From contig JANFNE010000001.1 of the NCBI GenBank assembly GCA_024867545.1, forward strand, positions 496,001-560,000: 64,000 nt of DNA, given 5' to 3'. Positions 1 to 9,694 of the stretch are shown here, one piece after another. The translations under genes were made by a program, and so were the position numbers. Under the pieces are notes generated by a model. That model saw only the letters and a list, made by a program, of their open reading frames with translations. It was not told the origin of the DNA and made no database searches. How positions within the stretch are numbered: position 1 is the first letter of the stretch; each line of letters opens with the position of its first letter. The DNA comes from Phytopythium helicoides. Taxonomy: Eukaryota > Oomycota > Peronosporomycetes > Pythiales > Pythiaceae.

Positions 1-171
1 CGTTGGCAAACTCACCCTCGTACCGCGATCCGTCCGGCATTGTGAGCACGCCGTGGCCGTGGAATCGCCCAAACTCAGTGCCACCTTCGTACTGGAGAAG
101 ATGTCAACTAGATACGACAAAGACGGCACAACAGTTTGGGGATCATTTACCTTGCTCTGCGTGTACTCCAT
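1..171 (-). CDS. MORN-repeat protein, MORN5-like (N-terminus, cut by window edge)
   Basis: Reading the minus strand from the ATG at 171-169, exon 1 (151-171) encodes MEYTQSK. A 59-nt GT-AG intron (92-150) follows. Exon 2 (1-91) continues as YEGGTEFGRFHGHGVLTMPD and then GSRYEGEFAN, which is a MORN repeat (Y-E-G-x-F/W with G-x-G). The opening MEYT-SKY is the start I know for the vertebrate flagellar protein MORN5. MORN repeats bind membranes or scaffold axonemal and cytoskeletal structures; a flagellar role fits an organism with zoospores but is inferred. The rest of the gene lies left of the window. Confidence 0.75.
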   Translation of the reverse strand, partial: MEYTQSKVNDPQTVVPSLSYLVDIFSSTKVALSLGDSTATACSQCRTDRGTRVSLPT

Positions 172-288
172 CTTCGTAGCAAGTGTGCTTCACAAGTAGA
201 GGCCACATTGAAGGAGCAAAACAACGCATCCGCATCAAGATCTTTTCATCCTCACAACCATATCGGGTCTGTATTTATAGCGAGGACA

Positions 289-1166
289 CTAGGCTTTCTT
301 TTTGGACGTGAACCCAAACGGGTCAGGCAGCTCGCTGTATTTCTGCTCGAGCAACGTCGACGGGTTTGGTGTGTCTGGATGCTTTGCAGTTGACGACGAT
401 CGTCGCTCCTCCCCGCCCGATGTTGTTGTCGGCTTGCTGCTGCTTGGCTTGACAGGCGAAGGGAGTCGAGCAACTGTTGAAGCTACTGCCGTGGACGGCC
501 GGAGAGATCGAGCCGTATGAATTCCTGCAGCCATGGACTCCTCTCCGATCATCTTGGCTTCAATGGCGTGCCGTAACAGCCCAATGCGATAGTAGCTTGC
601 CTCGCAGTAGAGTTCTCGCAGCACGTCGACGCTTTCGGGCAACGCGTTGTCGCGCAGGAAGGCGAGAATGAACCGGAAGACCCAGAAGTCTCGGTCGAAA
701 AAGTAAGCGTCATCCTCGGGGCAAAGTTTGGGCAGCCGAGGAGCCGTCGTGCACAATTGTGCCAAGATTGAGAAGCGATCACGTGTCCAGACGCGCACCG
801 TGGATTTGAAGAGCTGCCCGCCCACGTTGAAGGCTACGACTTCGTCCGGTGGCAGGAATGCAAATCGCTCCTTCACTGCGCTCTCAAATCTTGCCCACGA
901 TCAAGTGTTTCAAATCAGCTGTCGGCCTTCACGAAAGAACCAATGAGCACCTACGCTGCTCGCTTCCGGTTGAACTCCTTCTGCGCGTCCTCAACTGCGA
1001 CCCACTCGGCCACGACCTTGCGCTTCTCCTCATCCAGCTGCATCAAGTCAGTTTTCGAGTTGTCGGAAAGTGATTTGCGTGGGTATCATGGCACCTGCTT
1101 TTCATCGCGCGCAACTCCCTCCCACTCGCGCTCGAGCTCCCGCCGCACGAACTCGCTTGGCATCAT
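289..1166 (-). CDS. BTB/POZ (KCTD-like T1) domain protein with N-terminal coiled coil
   Basis: Three exons on the minus strand: 1095-1166 (first ATG at 1166), 955-1037 and 289-889, joined by GT-AG introns of 57 and 65 nt that keep one frame. The N-terminus is charged and coiled-coil-like (REWEGVARDEKQ, then LDEEKRKVVAEW). A potassium-channel-tetramerisation type BTB fold follows (PPDEVVAFNVGGQLFKSTV, DDAYFFDRDFWVFRFILAFL), and then a Ser/Thr/Pro-rich tail ends in SKKKA. KCTD-type BTB proteins oligomerise, and many act as cullin-3 adaptors; the role here is inferred. The stop is TAG at 289-291. The gene runs in the same direction as its neighbours and shows no defect. Confidence 0.75.
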
Positions 1167-1292
1167 GGTGGTTGACCTCCTCTGCGTCTCTTCACCTGCG
1201 GCCTCGCGAAAATAGTCGGCAACATGAACGGGAAAAGTGCCAACGATCTAAATTACCATGAGTCTCTTGCTACAATGCCCCCTACTTGCCAT

Positions 1293-3314
1293 CTACCATC
1301 CGACGGTCATGGAGCCCACATCTTCCTCGGAGTCCTCGTCCTCCATGAGGCTCAACGCGTCCTGGAAAACCGTGATGGCGCGCTCGTGCTCGCCCTTGGC
1401 GTGCAAGATCTTGCCGAGAAGCGACATGGCGGCGTAGCTGCGGGCACTCAGGCTGAGAGCGCGCTCCGCGGCACGCTCTGCCTCGAAAAGCTGCTTGGCA
1501 CCAAGCAGCGCCTGGGCAAGGTTATACCAAACGTCCGGGTCCTTGCGGTTGGCGTCTACGGAGCGGCGTAGCTCCGTGACGGCGTTGGAGTACTCGCCCT
1601 TGGCGAGGTATGCCTGGCCCAGGAACTTGCTCGTCATGGCCACGTCCACATCCATATCTTCCACGAGCGTGACCGACTCATCGCTCACGCGGAGAGTACT
1701 ACTCTTGTCGTCGCTCTTGGGCTTGGTCATTGCAGATGATGCTGCATCCTCTTCGTCGTCGTCGCCGAGTGAGATGCGGTTGATATCGATGATGCGATTA
1801 TCCCGAAGCTCGGCCACGGTGCGCTCGTGCACCAAGCGCTCACGCACGGCTGCCTGGATCTGGGAGGTAGTGCGAGCAAGCGAGTCCTGCAGATCGCGCT
1901 TGGCAGTCTCGAGCTCCTTGGCGTGCGCCTCGAGCTCCCGCAGCTGCTCGTGGCGCTCAGCGTGCGTCTCCGACACCTCGAGGTCCGTCCATGCGCGTGG
2001 ACGAACCGCAAGCTCATCGTCCGCGTCAAGCGACAGCGGCAGGTCAGCCATGAACTCGTGCTGGGTCCTGCTGGTCGGTGACGAAGGTGCGAACAGCATC
2101 CGCGAGGGCTTGTCCGAGGACGCCGACACTGCTGACGGGCTGCGAAACGCGCGGCTGTGGCCCCGCGAGCTAGCCGAGAAGTGGATGGAGCTCTGCGTTG
2201 CCCGCAGCGGTGGACGTCCCGCTGGCAGCGTCATGGAGCCAACGTCGTTGTCGTCCTCGATTTTGGCAGCCTCGAGCAGCATGCTGCTGAGGCTGAACTT
2301 GCGACCGGCGCTCGGTCGCATGTTGACGACCGCGGCCGGCACCTCGAGGCTCTCGAGGCTGGCATTGGCGTTGGCGACGGCGCGGAGCTCGTCAAAGCAC
2401 AGGATGCAGACTCGCTGCGGCGCGGCGAGCCCGAGATGGGGCAGCGGCGAGCGCGCGTTCGAGTGCGTGGAGCAGACTGACTCTCCGCAGTTGCGGCAGT
2501 GGTGGCGCGTGCGGAAGTAGCTGAACTTGAGCTGGCAGATGTTGCATCGCTTGTCGAGCCGCCAGCGCGGCGGCAGGGGCACGCGGTCGCGGTTGGCCAT
2601 CATGACCGAGTGCGGCGGGAAGCGCAGCGTGTGCACGGCCGTCATGGACGCGCCGGTCCTGGGCGTGGCCGTGGATGCGCTGGCGGTGGACGCCGTGGAC
2701 GACATGCGCATGAGCGGCGCCTTCTTGACGCTTCCTGCGCTGGCGCGCACGGCGGCTGCGTTGCCCGTCGCGCGGTTCTCCTGGTCGAGCAGGTCGTCGT
2801 CGTCGTCGTCCATCCACACGCCTGCGGACAGTCCGCGCGCGCTGCCCGTGAGCACGTCCGGGAAGGGCGTGAGCCTGGCGGATGGGCGCGCGGGCGCCTT
2901 GCCCTCTGCGCGCAGGCGCCTCTCGACGTCAGCGAGCAGCGCGACCTTGTCGTCCGACAGCCCGCAGGCCTGCGCGAGCTCGACGGCCGTCTCGCCCGCG
3001 GGCGTCTCGGCCAGCACGGCGGCGGGTCTCGCGGCCGCGAGGTGGCGCAGCACCTCGAGCTTGGCGGCGGCCTTGACGGCGATCTGCAGCGGCACGAGCC
3101 CGCCCTTGTTGGCCATGGCGAGCGCCTGGGGCCGCGCGGCCGCCAGGCGCCGCACCACGCGCAGCGGCACGTGCGTGTCGGTGCACGCCCAGTGCAGCGG
3201 CGTCATGCCGAAGTCGTCCATCTCGTCCGCGCGGCCCGCGTCCGCCGCCACCAGCCGCTCCAGCGCCGCCCACTCGGCCGACTCGGCCAGCTCCAGCGCC
3301 GACGACCCGCTCAT
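1293..3314 (-). CDS. Ankyrin-FYVE-TPR protein
   Basis: A single 673-codon exon starts at the ATG at 3314. Residues about 15-130 form ankyrin repeats (GMTPLHWACTDTHVPLRVV; GETAVELAQACG). Residues about 245-312 form a FYVE zinc finger with WRLD at 251, the RTRHHCR basic motif at 268-274 and paired CxxC ligands, ending CILCFDEL. A coiled coil follows (about 450-520). The last ~120 residues are TPR units (LGQAYLAKGEYSNAV; VWYNLAQALLGAKQLFEAE). FYVE domains bind phosphatidylinositol 3-phosphate, so an endosomal adaptor is the natural inference. Combining the three modules in one protein is typical of oomycete domain shuffling. Codon use is strongly GC-rich. Confidence 0.85.
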   Translation of the reverse strand: MSGSSALELAESAEWAALERLVAADAGRADEMDDFGMTPLHWACTDTHVPLRVVRRLAAARPQALAMANKGGLVPLQIAVKAAAKLEVLRHLAAARPAAVLAETPAGETAVELAQACGLSDDKVALLADVERRLRAEGKAPARPSARLTPFPDVLTGSARGLSAGVWMDDDDDDLLDQENRATGNAAAVRASAGSVKKAPLMRMSSTASTASASTATPRTGASMTAVHTLRFPPHSVMMANRDRVPLPPRWRLDKRCNICQLKFSYFRTRHHCRNCGESVCSTHSNARSPLPHLGLAAPQRVCILCFDELRAVANANASLESLEVPAAVVNMRPSAGRKFSLSSMLLEAAKIEDDNDVGSMTLPAGRPPLRATQSSIHFSASSRGHSRAFRSPSAVSASSDKPSRMLFAPSSPTSRTQHEFMADLPLSLDADDELAVRPRAWTDLEVSETHAERHEQLRELEAHAKELETAKRDLQDSLARTTSQIQAAVRERLVHERTVAELRDNRIIDINRISLGDDDEEDAASSAMTKPKSDDKSSTLRVSDESVTLVEDMDVDVAMTSKFLGQAYLAKGEYSNAVTELRRSVDANRKDPDVWYNLAQALLGAKQLFEAERAAERALSLSARSYAAMSLLGKILHAKGEHERAITVFQDALSLMEDEDSEEDVGSMTVGW

Positions 3315-3663
3315 GGCGACCCCCGGGAGACTCGGCGACTGCCTGGCACCTGGCGGCAGAGCAGGCGCGCCGGCAAAGGTACCGGGAAGAGGGTACAGCC
3401 GCCTGTCGCAGACAGGCGGACGTGTACCGAGGGGGAGGCACGATTTCTGAGATGCCGCGCGGGGGCGACATGGCCGCTTGCAACCACGTGGCGAGGATCC
3501 AGCCGCAGCGCTATTTTAACGAGGTGGACGCCGGCTGCTGGGCGCTGTGCGAGCGCTCGAGCAGCAACGCATGTCTCGCGCGGCAGATGACTTGATCGCC
3601 GTTCGTAACTCAACATCCTAGGGGATCCGAGACTGTAGGAATGCATACCATGCATATTTTATA

Positions 3664-4180
3664 TTGTTGGGATCATCTGTGACTTGCGGCACAGTGATCG
3701 AACGGCACGTGACCGCGAATAGCGGCGACTCTGGCGTGTCAAGCGGGCACATACGCTTTGAAAGCGGATCCTCAACGTCGTCTGGTGTCGGCAGGATCGA
3801 GATCGCGGGCGGATCGGCAGCGGTGCGTCCATTTCGCTGTCCAGTGGAGCGGGCGGCAGCGTGAGCATCCTGAGCGGTGCGAGCGAGTCGACGACAAGCA
3901 GTGCGGAAAGCATGGTTTCAAGCACTGTGACGAGCGCCGTGGAGAGCGCACTCGCGGTGTGTTTCGAGCGGCTCTGCATCTGGCGGTGCGTCCGAGTCGC
4001 TGTCGATCTCGTCGGGTGCGTCCACGACTGCTCGGGCGACTCTGGAAGTCATCTTGTAGGAAGTTTGGTGGTGACGGGCAGTGTCGGCACCATGAGCAGT
4101 CGTTGGGGTCGTTGTCTGCAGCTGCATCTAGCTCAAGTGGCGCGAACAGGTGGTTGGTATCCAGACAAGTGATTGACCAG
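3664..4180 (+). pseudogene. Degenerate Ser/Gly-rich repeat-protein fragment
   Basis: The plus strand encodes, in changing frames, blocks of the pattern S-G-x-hydrophobic-x-hydrophobic (GRIEIAGGSA; GASISLSSGAGGSVSILSGA; ESLSISSGAS). At least two frame changes and no convincing start or stop make it a relic of a repetitive, possibly beta-helical secreted or surface protein. A related relic lies at 53156-53990 inside a transposon. The family is not recognised. The rest of the 3315-4363 interval shows nothing else I can support; the promoter of the FYVE gene should lie at 3315-3600. Confidence 0.5.
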
Positions 4181-4363
4181 CAGAGGTTGCTCCTCTTGAA
4201 GATCGTAGAGTACATAGACCTTCTAAAATCTATACAAAATAGTAGATTCTCACGGTACGCGCGTTCTGAAACCCAGAGCGCCAGAACGTACCCAAACCAG
4301 GGTACGCCTTGCAACACCACGCACGCACCCAACCTGGATGCTGATTGATGGGCGACCCTCCAC

Positions 4364-6132
4364 CTACTCGAGCTCCCGCACGATGGACTTGGTGCGCGCG
4401 TTGGCGTGCGGCACGGCGCCGGGCTTGGCGTGCGCTCGGCGGTTGGCCGTCTTCTTCTGCTCGCGGGCGTCGGCCTCGCGCTTGGCCTCGGCCGCCTTCT
4501 TGATGGCCTTGGGCACATGCCGGTGTCTGCAGTGGACAGAGTGAGACCGAGACCTTCAGCAAGGGGACAAGAGATGATGGCAGCGAGGCAAAAACGTACT
4601 TGGCGATGCGGCTGATCTCGCGCAGGTGCTGGTAGCGCTCCTTGAGCGACTCGTTGTACTCGAGCTTGCGGCGCTCGCGAGGAGCCGGCTACCGACCATT
4701 TCCAAAAACGAACGTTAGAAGGAACGCCGACCACATCAAGCGATGCGCGCGAGGGCCGCACCTTAGCGAGGCTCTTGGACGCCTCGGTCTTCCAGATGCG
4801 GATGTTGGTGTCGTCGCTGCCAGAGAGCACAAAGTTGGCATCGGCGCTGAACTTGACCGAGAAGATGCTGTGGTGGACCAACCACACAAATTGTCAGTCC
4901 ATGAAGCCTGTCATGAGACGGAGCGTGGCGCACGTACCGCTGCATGCGCTTTGTGTGGTAGACTTCGCGGCTCTTGGCAGACCGCACGTTGAAGATGCGG
5001 ATGGTGCGGTCGTACGAGCCCGACACGATCTCCTTACCGGTCGGCGAGTACGCCACGTCCATGCTGTCATGGGGAACGCGAAAGAAAGAAAAAGTCAGCA
5101 TGAAACCACGATCGCAGCGGCATCTTCAAAATCTGCCAACGCACACGGCCGACACGTGATCCTTGTGCACCTTGAGCGCACGTTGCAGCTTGCGCATGTC
5201 GAATGTGTAGAGGTTGTGGTCCTCGTTGGCCTGGAAGAATCACATCCGAGTAAATATCGTGCCGTCCGCCGTGCCCACGCATCCCGCTACTCACCACTGT
5301 GAAGTTGAACGGCTCCATCGGGTTCCACGCGAGCGCGTTCGAGCGCATCTGGCGACGGCATTTCCGTTAGTCCCCGTACCAATCCAATAACCAAACGAGT
5401 GCGCAGGAATCGCACCTCCATGACGATTTTCCGCATCGAGGAGGCGACGCGAATGTCGTAGAGCGTGATGTTGCGGTCGGATCCCGTGGACGCGAGCAGC
5501 GAGGGCTCTGCGGGGTTGAAGCGCACGCTGGTGATGGAGTCGGCTCCCCACGCGAACTCGTGCGTGGGCTCGGAGCGGCTGGGGTCCCAGACCTGCACCT
5601 TGGAGCTGCAGGTGGCGAACATGCTCTTGGTCCAGTGGTGGTCGATGCCGAGGAATGGCTCCTTGCTGGAGAAGGTGGCGCGCGCCTGCGGCACCTCGTC
5701 CTCGTCCTCCCTGACCTGCAGCGCCCACAGCTTGACCGTCTTGTCCTCGCTGCACGAGTAGAAGGCGTCGCCCTGCGGCGCCACCGCGAGTCCGCGCACG
5801 AAGCCGCGGTGGCCGTAGACGGACCACACGCACTTGCGGCGCGGCAGGTCCCAGACGCGCACCTCTCCGTCGGCTGCGCCGCTGACGAACGCCACGAGCG
5901 ACGCTGGGCTCGTGGCGATGGCGCTGACCGAGTCGCAGTGGCCGTCCAGCGCGCCGACGAACGGCTTGGCGAACAGCCGGTCGAGCTTGACGGCGTTGAG
6001 CGCGCGCGTGTACTCTCGCGCGCGCTCGAACGGGTGCAGCGCCGGGTCGTAGTTGCGGAAGACCTTGGTCTTGTCGGCGGCCACCTCGGCCGTGAAGTCG
6101 CGCTCCACGCGCGAGATGGTCTTGACCTTCAT
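4364..6132 (-). CDS. DCAF13: DCAF13/SOF1 WD40 protein (small-subunit processome)
   Basis: Seven exons on the minus strand join in one frame: 5416-6132, 5295-5348, 5145-5230, 4938-5063, 4762-4867, 4600-4688 and 4364-4526. All six introns are short GT-AG. The product is 446 residues; human DCAF13 is 445. The N-terminus MKVKTISR, the RNYDPALHPFERAREYTRALNA block and FAKPF are family hallmarks. WD repeats follow (SGAADGEVRVWDLPRRKC, SCSEDKTVKLWAL, SGSYDRTIRIFNV, SGSDDTNIRIWK). The C-terminus is a Sof1-type basic tail (RHVPKAIKKA; ANRRAHAKPGAVPHANARTK). Sof1 works with U3 snoRNA in 18S rRNA processing in the nucleolus; animal DCAF13 is also a DDB1-CUL4 substrate receptor. No defect seen. Confidence 0.93.
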
Positions 6133-6242
6133 GGCGGCGCGCGAATGTGGCTTTGGCTGGTGGCGGCGCTGGAGCGGGCGCCGGCGCGCGATTGGATGGG
6201 AGCGGAGGAGTGGGGCGATGCTATTGGGCGAAAGCGGACGCA

Positions 6243-7562
6243 GAATCAGTACGGCAACATCAGGACCTGCGTCAGCTTCACGAATACGATGCAGACCCCG
6301 CTACAGCAGTGGCTAAGTGTTGGTGGATTGGTTGTGTTGCAATTGATCTCTACCCTCTTTACTACTACGCTTTTCGCCTTGCGACTCCGTGGTCTCTCCA
6401 TTTTGCTGGGTATCATCAAGTTGGGCAGCAGATTTGCTATTGGCAAACTACAGTAGAGAAGCAGCAAGCAGATGATAAACCAGAGATCGTGACTTTCAAC
6501 GCCGAGATACCGCACGCCATGTTCGTGACTTTCAGCATGCAAAACCCAACTCCCTTGGTCACTGTTGCGACTTTGCTGATGATTTACCTACTGCACGCGG
6601 GCTCAGTAATTTACGACGTGCACATTATAGCTCGGCGGCTCGAGCTACTAGAACGGACAATCTGCTCACAAGAAATGAAGCACAATCGAGGCTACTCGAT
6701 ACTCGGTCGCACTCTCGCATTCGTGCCATGCGAGCACGTCGATAAAGGATATACTGGACAAAACCTAGAACGCACACGCGAAAGCAAAGTCAACGGTTGT
6801 GGTTGTATAACATTGATCCTTAGCACAATAATTCACGTTACATCCGCATCACAGTCGATGTTTTCCAGAGTAGCGGAACCTTTACGCACAGTTGTGCCCT
6901 TCCATCAAGTAGGTATTTCAGACAACGCCATCCTACCAAGCCCTGCCATTGAAGATACCAGGAGAGACCAATTATCAACAAACAACGCGAAAGCCGAATA
7001 TGTAGAGACAGCTCTCCAACTTTTGCATCTCACTGAGTTCACCATGCTCGGAGAACTTGTTAAAGCGATTGTGTCGATTATCTACAGTACGTCTCGCCCT
7101 TTGATTTCCACTTACAGCGACCACTAACCTGGCGAATGTGACAGCTTTGTACGTAACTGCAACGGCGCACTTACCCAATCGGGCCTTTTGTCCACAACTA
7201 GCGGGAGCAATGCAAGTTCAATGATGCTACGGACGTCATCGTACGGATTTCTTGAGCTCCTATCGCTCATCTTACTCGACTGGATCCTGTGGAGCCGGCT
7301 GTGCTTCTCACCAACGACCCAGCTTGCGTTGGTGCTTGAATCACACTGGGCTTCTGTTCAAGCAGGATTTGTGGTATGGGTGTGCACTGCTCAAAGATTT
7401 CTGGAGCACAATGGTGCGTGCACGGTAGATCCTCGAGCAAATCCAAAGCAACATACTTTAGAAGTAGAAAGTATATTGACATTCCAGTATTGGTGGTGCA
7501 AGTAGCGACTACAGCTTCAAGTTCGTGTGGTTGCACAGCAGCGAACACAATGACAACAGCTG
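6243..7562 (+). pseudogene. 5'-truncated, frameshifted multi-pass membrane protein
   Basis: The fragment matches, as I recall it, a large Phytophthora multi-pass membrane family. Recognisable blocks are TFNAEIPHAMFVTFSMQN followed by a hydrophobic helix and IIARRLELLER; then LLHLTEFTMLGELVKAIVSII, a short intron (about 7089-7143), LYVTATAHLPNRAFCPQLAG; then, after two frame changes near 7205-7250, LELLSLILLDWILWSRLRF-like sequence; and finally the YSFKFVWLHSSE C-terminus. The N-terminal half is missing, and the fragment starts about 100 bases from the DCAF13 start, so it has no promoter of its own. Function of the family is unknown to me. Annotated as dead. Confidence 0.6.
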
Positions 7563-7596
7563 AAGCTGTAATCAAATGAAGAGCAGCCAGAGTTGC

Positions 7597-9354
7597 TCAC
7601 GAAGTCAATGCAGCCCACACGGGACAATGGTCAGACAGCTCAATTGCGCACTGCATTCGTGCAAGTTCGATCTGCTCTCTTGGCACTATGCTTTCAGATG
7701 CTGGGAACTTGCTTGCTCTGGTGCTAGTTCGAGAAAGCGGATAAAATCGCCAATCTATACGGAAAACACCGCATGCATCCACTCTAGCGTGACGATTGTT
7801 GCCGTTTGTTGTGAGTGGATCGATCCAAATGTTGTCATATAAACTTCCGAAGACAGTGGTGGAAAGTGGCGGGCGGATAAGTGCAGCGAAATTAGTCTGC
7901 TCACCACCAAGCATGTCGATCGGGGCAAGATTGAAGTCGCCCAAGACCACGACGCTGCGACCTTCCGGCGGAATACTCGACACTAAATCGTCGGCGAATT
8001 TACGGATCTCATTAACTTCTTCTCGACGAATTTGACGGTTGCTGAAGCACACGTGGACATTCACAAGTGTGAGCTCTAGTGGACGAGATAGTTTTGAGCG
8101 ACGCTGGGAAGTGAAGTGTGCTACGAATGGCGCGCGCACAACGGAGAGGTCAGCACTCGTTTCGAGTTCCCACGAGTCGGTCGGTGCAACAACTTGCCGC
8201 CGATAAAAGTAGGCGAAGAGCTCTGTGCGCCTCCCTGGCTCACCGACTGGCTCGGACTTCACAAAGCCCCACCCTGGCAAGAAGCGCTTTAGTTTGATGA
8301 GCACGCGCTCATCGCGAACCTCCTGGATGCAATAACACTGTTATCATCGTGTGTGGCATCGATAGTTTCAGTAATTTTTTACTGACCTGTAAAGCGACGA
8401 GATCGAACTGGTCGATGATTGTTGCTATTCGCTCCAGATAGCACGAGCTCTTTCTCTTGGAGACGTTGCGAATGTTCCAAGAAGCAACCAGTACAACCGG
8501 ATCACGGTGGAGATCTTCAGGTGTGCAGTCGAAGTGGTTCTGGTAAACGCCTATTAGCGCTTCGTGACGCTGACGACGCGTGCGCTGCTGATCAAAGACG
8601 TGTTCTCGAACGTCCGTGTCGACCTCCTGGCAGACCGGGAACGGCCCGTCAAGGACGAACGCGTCGGCTGATCGACTCCGATACTGCTCCGTCTCGAGCC
8701 ACTCGCTCGCCGCAGTTTCCTCCAGCTGCTCGAGTTGACCAAGATACTCTTCGTACAGGTCTTCTTCGTTATCGGACGCTCCATCCTCGCTTGACGTGGC
8801 GTCGTGGTCGTTCTCGTACAGTGGTTGAGCACTCAAAATGTTGCTGCTGCGAGTGGACGCTTCGGTGGCACCAGTTGAGCTCAAAGCTCGATCTGGAGCA
8901 GACATTCCCGCCGGTGCTCTTCGAGACGGCAGCTCGCCTACGCAGACCCTGTGGCGGAACTTGCTCAGCGTGGCGTCCTTGATCCCTTTCAAGCCGAGCA
9001 GGTCGTCGACCCTGTAGAACGGCCTCGCGTCGACGATCCTCTGCGCCAAGACTTTTCCGATGCCATTCAGCGCCTCGAGATCCTCGAGCGAGGCTCTGTT
9101 GATGTCGACCAGCGTCTGCGTCGTCTCTGGCTGGTTCTCCCGCGCAGACGTAGCAGCACTCGGTCCGAAGCGCAGGAGCCTGCCCAGCGCCTTCTCCCGC
9201 GACTCGCCCACGCCCCGCACGCGATTCCGAGGTCACGGAGGTCCAGGAATGGCCGCAGCTCCAGGATCTGGCTGGCCGTGGCCTCCCCGACGCCCGGAAG
9301 GCGCCGCAGCTCGCGGTAGGACGCGGAGTTGGCGTCCACGAGCGGATCCGCCAT
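7597..9354 (-). CDS. EEPD1-like protein: two helix-hairpin-helix motifs plus exo/endonuclease/phosphatase domain
   Basis: The minus-strand start is the ATG at 9354. The first HhH block reads VDANSASYRELRRLPGVGEA and the second VDINRASLEDLEALNGIGK. An acidic linker follows, then an EEP nuclease domain with ASWNIRNVS, the catalytic Glu in LQEVRD (created by splicing out a 64-nt intron, 8323-8386), VVVLGDFNLAP and the terminal SDHCPVW. Human EEPD1 has the same order and helps restart stalled replication forks as a 5' nuclease; that role is inherited by analogy. Between the first HhH block and the RVRGVGESREKALG stretch the frame shifts by one base near 9225-9230. Either a base is missing in the assembly or the gene is damaged. 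Confidence 0.75.
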
Positions 9355-9694
9355 GAGGCGCGCGGCACTTGGCTTCACTATGGAGATTCAACCACCGCCG
9401 ACGCCGACGGCGTCACGCCTTTTCGACCAATCAGATGCGGCTGCAGACGACATACTGAGCCCAAGGCAGGTTCTTTTTCAAAGGTGTAGCTATTCATCCG
9501 TTTCAGGTGAAGCGAGCGGCTCCTGGGTGTCATAACGGTCCGCAATGCGTGGGCGATGCTTCCCGACTAACGGCAGCTGTTGGCTGCCCTGCCCGCTTCT
9601 TCATAAAGGAAACAGCCCGCTGGGAGCTACCGCTGATCCCGTCACAGCCGCGTTTACTCGCTTAGCTGCCCGCCCGAGAGGTGACGACTCCAGC

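Noticed and set aside
2499..3590. 363- and 307-codon plus-strand ORFs oppos ite the FYVE gene
   Set aside because: Arg/Ala/His-rich shadows of a GC-rich minus-strand exon with clear domains; no recognisable fold.
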